A DNA stretch of 64,000 nt, from NCBI RefSeq assembly GCF_932526225.1, contig NC_064043.1:6377501-6441500 (forward strand), read 5' to 3'. The notes beneath the pieces are model-generated. The model ran no database searches. It was not told the DNA's origin and saw only the letters and a list, made by a program, of their open reading frames with translations. Within the stretch, counting starts at the first letter, position 1; every line of letters begins with the position of its first letter. The DNA comes from Nematostella vectensis. Its lineage: Eukaryota > Cnidaria > Anthozoa > Actiniaria > Edwardsiidae. The position numbers were made by a program, and so were the translations under genes. Positions 58,301 to 64,000 of this stretch are shown piece after piece.

Positions 58301-61300
58301 ATTGGACAGTATCCGGTATGCGTGTGGTTATGCTGAAGCTACGGGGGAGGGGGGGGGGGGTAAAGATGTCTTTTCCAACCTCTATTGTGCAGGATCCAGT
58401 ATGCGTGTGGTTAGGCTGATGCTACGGGGGGGGGGGGGGGGGGGGGGGGGGTGGGGAAAAATGTATTTTCCAACCTCTATTGTGCAGTATCCGGTATGCG
58501 TGTGGGAAGGATGAAGCTACGGGGGCGGGGGGGAAAGATGTCTTTTCCAACCTCTATTGTGCAGTATCCGGTATGCGTGTGGTTAGGCTGAAGCTACGGG
58601 GGGAGGGGGGGGGGGTTAAAATGTCTTTTTCAACCTCTATTGTGCAGTATCCGGTATGCGTGTGGGTAGGCTGAAGCTACGGGGGGGGGGGGGGGGCTGA
58701 AGGAGCTTAGGTCATTCCTTATTTTCTGGGGAAGAAGGTGAGCGGATATATAATCTCTTTTCGTATGTCCTTAGTTTGTTCTACATTCTGACTTTGTTTG
58801 CGTGTAGCTGCCTCGTTTAACCCCGTCCTAGGTACGGCCTTGTCTACTCCATCTCCTTACCTACACGTGTCCTAGGTACAGCCATGTCTACTCCATCTCC
58901 TTACCTACACATGTCCTAGGTACAGCCTTGTCTACTCCATCTCCTTACCTACACGTGTCCTAGGTACAGCCTTGTCTACTCCATCTCCTTACCTACACGT
59001 ATCCTAGGTACAGCCTTGTCTACTCCATCTCCTTACCTACACGTGTCCTAGGTACAGCCTTGTCTACTCCATCTCCTTACCTACACATGTCCTAGGTACA
59101 GCCTTGTCTACTCCATCTCCTTACCTACACGTGTCCTAGGTACAGCCTTGTCTACTCCATCTCCTTACCTACACGTATCCTAGGTACAGCCTTGTCTACT
59201 CCATCTCCTTACCTACACATGTCCTAGGTACAGCCTTGTCTACTCCATCTCCTTACCTACACATGTCCTAGGTACAGCCTTGTCTACTCCATCTCCTTAC
59301 CTACACGTGTCCTAGGTACAGCCTTGTCTACTCCATCTCCTTACCTACACGTATCCTAGGTACAGCCTTGTCTACTCCATCTCCTTACCTACACGTGTCC
59401 TAGGTACAGCCTTGTCTACTCCATCTCCTTACCTACACATGTCCTAGGTACAGCCTTGTCTACTCCATCTCCTTACCTACACGTGTCCTAGGTACAGCCT
59501 TGTCTACTCCATCTCCTTACCTACACGTATCCTAGGTACAGCCTTGTCTACTCCATCTCCTTACCTACACATGTCCTAGGTACAGCCTTGTCTACTCCAT
59601 CTCCTTACCTACACATGTCCTAGGTACAGCCTTGTCTACTCCATCTCCTTACCTACACGTGTCCTAGGTACAGCCTTGTCTACTCCATCTCCTTACCTAC
59701 ACGTGTCCTAGGTACAGCCTTGTCTACTCCATCTCCTTACCTACACGTGTCCTAGGTACAGCCTTGTCTACTCCATCTCCTTACCTACACATGTCCTAGG
59801 TACAGCCTTGTCTACTCCATCTCCTTACCTACACGTGTCCTAGGTACAGCCTTGTCTACTCCATCTCCTTACCTACACGTATCCTAGGTACAGCCTTGTC
59901 TACTCCATCTCCTTACCTACACGTATCGTAGGTACAGCCTTGTCTACTCCATCTCCTTACCTACACGTGTCCTAGGTACAGCCATGTCTACTCCATCTCC
60001 TTACCTACACGTGTCCTAGGTACGGCCTTATCTACTCCATCTCCTTACCTACACGTATCCTAGGTACAGCCTTGTCTACTCCATCTCCTTACCTACACGT
60101 GTCCTAGGTACAGCCTTGTCTACTCCATCTCCTTACCTACACGTGTCCTAGGTACAGCCTTGTCTACTCCATCTCCTTACCTACACGTGTCCTAGGTACA
60201 GCCTTGTCTACTCCATCTCCTTACCTACACGTATCCTAGGTACAGCCTTGTCTACTCCATCTCCTTACCTACACATGTCCTAGGTACAGCCTCGTCTACT
60301 CCATCTCCTTACCTACACGTGTCCTAGGTACAGCCTTGTCTACTCCATCTCCTTACCTACACGTGTCCTAGGTACAGCCTTGTCTACTCCATCTCCTTAC
60401 CTACACGTATCGTAGGTACAGCCTTGTCTACTCCATCTCCTTACCTACACGTGTCCTAGGTACAGCCATGTCTACTCCATCTCCTTACCTACACGTGTCC
60501 TAGGTACGGCCTTGTCTACTCCATCTCCTTACCTACACGTGTCCTAGGTACAGCCTTGTCTACTCCATCTCCTTACCTACACGTGTCCTAGGTACAGCCT
60601 TGTCTACTCCATCTCCTTACCTACACGTGTCCTAGGTACAGCCATGTCTACTCCATCTCCTTACCTACACGTGTCCTAGGTACGGCCTTGTCTACTCCAT
60701 CTCCTTACCTACACGTGTCCTAGGTACGGCCTTGTCTACTCCATCTCCTTACCTACACGTGTCCTAGGTACGGCCTTGTCTACTCCATCTCCTTACCTAC
60801 ACGTGTCCTAGGTACGGCCTTGTCTACTCCATCTCCTTACCTACACGTGTCCTAGGTACGGCCTTGTCTACTCCATCTCCTTACCTACACGTGTCCTAGG
60901 TACGGCCTTGTCTACTCCATCTCCTTACCTACACGTGTCCTAGGTACGGCCTTGTCTACTCCATCTCCTTACCTATACGTGTAGAGTATTCTTTTCCTGG
61001 GTAGCCTTCGTGGTACCACTGTGATAAATGACCTCACTCAAGCAATTTCATGACACGCTGTGACGTTTGATCAATTTTCTTTTTAAAGGCCATACCAATG
61101 TGGGCTACGATTTTTACGGAAAGTTCATTAAAGGTCATGGAGTCACCGTGTTTCTGGACACGAAGCTGATTAACGGATCATCAGACTCTGTATCCCTCGG
61201 CCTACGCGGAGCAAATATACAAACGTACTCTCCAGGGTATGAGAACCAATATGCACATGACCAAGTCAGCATTGAGGACTACACTTTTCTTCAACTTGGG

Positions 61301-63856
61301 GAACGAATCGAGGTGCGAACTGGTAATGGTATGGACGTCATCTCATTGAATGGCCCAATCGGAAGGTTCACTGCTGAGTTCAGTGACGTCCTCTACGTGG
61401 ATGCCGGTTCAAATTATGGATCGCCAAACACACTATCGTTCGGAGGAATCCCAAAGACGCATGCGCACATCAAAGGTATGTAAAGGCCTGAATACCCATC
61501 AGCAAAGCTATTCGAGACCTTCATCAGAACGTTCATCGCAAGAGAGATAAGGAACCATATATGTTTTTTATCTTATGCTTTATTGTTATCACTTCAATAA
61601 TATTTTGTTTATAGGTGCTTACTTCAACGCAATAGATGGTAAAATCGGGTTTTTCCACGGCCACAACAAAGAGCTGCACAAGTTTGGGACTGCTAAAGCT
61701 ATTCGCATGGTTCAAGGCAGTCCGTTTGCTGACACTATAGTCATGGATGGGGAGGGATTTAGGGTCGAGCAACAAAACGGTAAAAATATCTACCAGTTAA
61801 ATCTTGGGAACATGAGGTATGCTAGAACAAACATCAACCAAACCATATTGGACGTGTCGGGTAACGCGCCGAAAATTCGTGTGGAAACGGATGGGAGCCT
61901 GACAAAAGAAAACTTCTCCTTCTTACAGAAAGTAAGCATTCGTTCTACCTCGAATAAATGTCACTCTCAGTGACGTATTCGTGGTTTACCTCCGTTTGCA
62001 TTCCTACGCTACACCTCAACAGTCTCTTCGTTCAAAATGCAAATACTTTTTCGTCTATTCTCGAACCCCAAAACCGCAGCTTGATAATTTTGGGCGCGCG
62101 TTGACTCGCAATCAATGCTCACATATTGTAGATATCAGTCCTTCTGTAGCTGGTACTATCTATAAAAACGTGCAGGCAGGACGTAATATCATAGTATCTT
62201 ACTGATTATTTTGAGGTTTTCTTGCAAATAAACCAATATAATTTCAATTGTAATCAACAATAATGGAGTGGTTGATCGACATTCTTTATCAATATGGCAG
62301 ACAAACAAGACAGTTCAAAATCTCCCCGACGGTACACAGGAAGAACGCGTTCGTGATAAATCAGTAAGTCAAGCTACTTTTCAAGCGTTCACATAAATAT
62401 CGATATGAAACGTTATATAATTAAGTACAAAATCATCAACAGCATCATTGATTTAGTTTTGTTGAACATAATGAGGAAGATTGCCACTATTACCAAGATT
62501 TACATCTCACTAGCATATGGTCAAAATTTTATAGCATTTGGCGTTATCAACTTCATAATCATAATTATCGCCTTTTTCCTTGACATCCTCCTCATCATCA
62601 TCGTCTTCTTTGTCTTCATCAACATCATCGTCTTCCTCGTCTTCATCATCATCGTCTTCTTCCCCGACATCATAATTTTCACCAACAAAACAAACAACAT
62701 TAACATTTATGTTAATCTATTATACTTTACTGTCTCAGGTACTGACCATTTCTCGTCGACTTGATGATTACTCATGGGAAGCCGTGAGGCACATCGATAT
62801 GAAGTGCAAATGTGATCTAACAGAGACCATTGTCGAGCTTTACGAAAACGGCAAGGAAACGACGCATTTCGACCTTTTCCACATGAAGAAGGTCATTTAG
62901 AGTGTCCTATATATTAGAAAATGATTATGATACCTGCTTAATCAATTACTACGTGGAAGATATTCAATATTCATATACAGAAAGCATTGAGGGATTTAGC
63001 GAACACCCTTTTTAACACGGCCACTTAAAACTCCAAGTAATTTTGGTCACTCAAACATTGTACAGTTACGGTTGCCGTATAACCTCTATTAAGAGGCCAA
63101 CCAAGAAAAAGCATGGCAAACCAACGCATAAAATCATTTCTTTTTGAAAACTAGTTTATTCTATTTATTACACTATTATGTAAACAGAAGGATTTTAGTT
63201 ACACACTATTTTTCATATTTTCTTACAAGAATGCAAGTGCACTATAAACTTGTCAAAATGTGGTTTTGGTGTACGTACGTAAAGCTGTCATAACATATCA
63301 ATAAAGCTGTCATAACATAACATGTCATAACAAAAGTTCTCATTTTCTTATTCAGGTCCAAGTATCAGGTGAACAGTACAACTTCCAGTTCCTGGGAGAT
63401 CTGGGTGGGACTCCAAGAAACGACCTCGTAAGGATTTCCCGACCCGACTTATATTATGGGAAGCACACCACCATTATCGATCTGGCGGACGGACTTCAGG
63501 ATGCTGTGGTGATTACTGTAAATTTGATGGAAGTTGCCCAGCTGTTCGACGGTAAGAAAAGAAATAAGGGCTGACGCTATAAAGAATTACTATGAATTTA
63601 CAATAACATTAGATCTTTCCAAACTGGTGATGGTGATTTCTGACTATTGATGAAAGTTATCCAGCTGCTTGACGGTAAGAAAAGAAATGTGAGCAAAATC
63701 TCTAGAAAAATAACCTTGGCTAAAAGTGTTGGCGACATTTCAGGAAAAACATTAATGAGCAACCCAAAGGCCCGTGAAACAAAATCCGAGCAGGAAAAGA
63801 ATTCGTTACCTCTGTTACAGATATCAAATGGAAAGTTCCTTATTAGAAATGGCTAG
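55302..63856 (+). CDS. Secreted protein with Gly/Ala-rich hydrophobic segment and repeat-like C-terminus; family unknown, possible membrane-inserting protein
   Basis: Ten exons: 55302-55473, 56040-56266, 56507-56768, 57329-57556, 58124-58315, 61089-61475, 61615-61931, 62739-62891, 63356-63551, 63744-63856. Phases join and the sum is 2247 nt (748 residues). Residues 1-20 form a signal peptide (MQLYILVVLASIITLAGAG). Helical, charged segments fill about 60-175. Hydrophobic stretches lie at about 180-193 (LGVIGSIFDVVSIS) and 211-262 (including GPIGALASALLGIAG), separated by an acidic part: a hairpin-like layout seen in several pore-forming or translocating proteins. From about 300 on, beta-rich sequence with motifs such as QGSPFADTIVMDG and LGGTPRNDLVRI recalls hemolysin-type beta-rolls without true calcium nonapeptides. 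The exon 8 donor (AAG|gtcatt) is weak; not using it gives a stop at 62898 and a 648-residue form. I do not recognise the family. A toxin-like or immune role is inference only. Confidence 0.72.
56415..56473. repeat. Short hairpin repeat (copy 2)
   Basis: ttccctgctacagaggcctc and, inverted, gaggcctctgctagcaggga form 21-22-bp arms (one base missing) around atacagagaa. The same right arm occurs at 25837-25870. It lies in intron 2 of the secreted gene, about 35 bp before the exon 3 acceptor. Confidence 0.75.
56830..56986. mobile_element. hAT-type MITE, 157 bp
   Basis: Termini caggggcgtagccagg and, reversed, cagcggcgtaggcagg match at 14 of 16 positions. The flanks carry ataacgataac on both sides (an 8-bp hAT duplication would lie within this, but the flank is itself a simple repeat). 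It lies in intron 3 of the secreted gene. Confidence 0.8.
58274..58690 (+). repeat. Exon 5 3' end plus donor repeated five times
   Basis: The end of exon 5 with its donor (gatgtcttttccaacctcta through atccggtatgcgtgtgg and gctgaagctacgggg) is followed by four more copies at about 58363, 58457, 58536 and 58618, each closed by a variable G run. Period is 80-95 bp. The copies keep GT at the donor position. The short ORFs over them are by-products. Confidence 0.9.
58825..60975. repeat. 44-bp minisatellite, about 49 units, in intron 5
   Basis: Unit: ctacacgtgtcctaggtaca followed by gccttgtctactccatctcc and ttac. Main variants are acgtgt, acatgt and acgtat before cctagg, plus gccatg, ggccttg and a rare cgtagg. 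Variant order repeats in places (for example cgtagg followed by gccatg and ggcctt near 59928-60030 and again near 60410-60510, 11 units apart), so there is higher-order structure. The last eight units are homogeneous (acgtgt with ggccttg). Confidence 0.95.
63510..63690 (+). repeat. Exon 9 3' end plus donor duplicated once
   Basis: atggaagttgcccagctgtt then cgacggtaagaaaagaaat (to about 63563) recurs as atgaaagttatccagctgct then tgacggtaagaaaagaaat (to about 63689), a period near 124 bp. The copy keeps the gtaaga donor. Confidence 0.75.
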
Positions 63857-63916
63857 TGATGAGTGAGTGATGAGAAGCGAACAAATCTTGAAAATGGCAC
63901 AGTAGTGAAACTTTTA

Positions 63917-63922
63917 AATAAA
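63917..63922 (+). promoter_or_regulatory. Candidate poly(A) signal of the secreted-protein gene
   Basis: AATAAA within tttaaataaaaaataaaaaa, about 60 nt after the stop at 63854-63856. Confidence 0.6.
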
Positions 63923-64000
63923 AAATAAAAAAGATACAAAATTAATTTAAAGCAATAGCGCATAATGGAAAAGCTTTATGATACCTCTATATTCCTTACA

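Noticed and set aside
58302-58674. Gly-rich overlapping ORFs
   Set aside because: By-products of the exon-end copies and G runs.
58825-60975. CRISPR-like array
   Set aside because: Units are contiguous with no unique spacers, in an intron of a eukaryotic gene.

Overview
This is a eukaryotic, animal-type window: genes are split into short exons with GT-AG introns, coding density is low, and micro/minisatellites and small inverted-repeat transposons are abundant. The mobile-element mix (a CXC-type mobile-element ORF, an RPA-bearing Helitron, TTAA- and hAT-type MITEs) and the AT-rich base composition suggest a cnidarian, most likely an anthozoan such as a sea anemone. That assignment is inference; I cannot search a database.

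Layout. 1-2300 holds the tail of a decayed CXC-type mobile-element ORF with a 254-bp tandem repeat, then simple-sequence arrays. 3931-11313 (+), about 28116-19606 (-) and 38765-31345 (-) are three paralogous MFSD12-like major-facilitator transporter genes. I rebuilt their exons from splice signals, reading phase and paralogue alignment. Several internal exons have identical length in all three (93, 93 and 174 nt), which supports the models. The paralogues differ most in the central cytosolic loop: about 340 residues in copy 1, about 130 and proline-rich in copy 2, about 65 and charged in copy 3. Copy 2 has also lost the MFS motif-A residues. A fourth region, 41.2-47.1 kb (-), is a dead autonomous Helitron (DUF6570/Helitron N-terminal region, HUH/tyrosine Rep, internally deleted PIF1 helicase, separate RPA-like ssDNA-binding gene). 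47.6-54.9 kb is a cluster of inverted-repeat elements. 55302-63856 (+) is a ten-exon gene for a secreted protein of about 748 residues with a Gly/Ala-rich hydrophobic segment and a C-terminal part with repeat-like motifs recalling hemolysin-type beta-rolls. I do not recognise the family; a membrane-inserting or pore-forming role is conceivable but unproven.

Most striking pattern. In every multi-exon gene here, at least one exon has its 3' half plus the 5' splice donor tandemly copied, with decayed copies lying just downstream in the intron: copy 1 exon 6, copy 2 exon 9, copy 3 exon 5, secreted gene exons 5 and 9. The 3' ends of MFSD12-like 1's last exon, the Helitron RPA ORF and the CXC ORF show the same thing. 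I did not see the mirror image (a duplicated acceptor plus exon 5' end), though I could not scan systematically.

The three transporters probably act on organelle membranes (MFSD12 is known as a lysosomal/melanosomal cysteine importer). I see no functional link between them, the Helitron and the secreted protein beyond neighbourhood.
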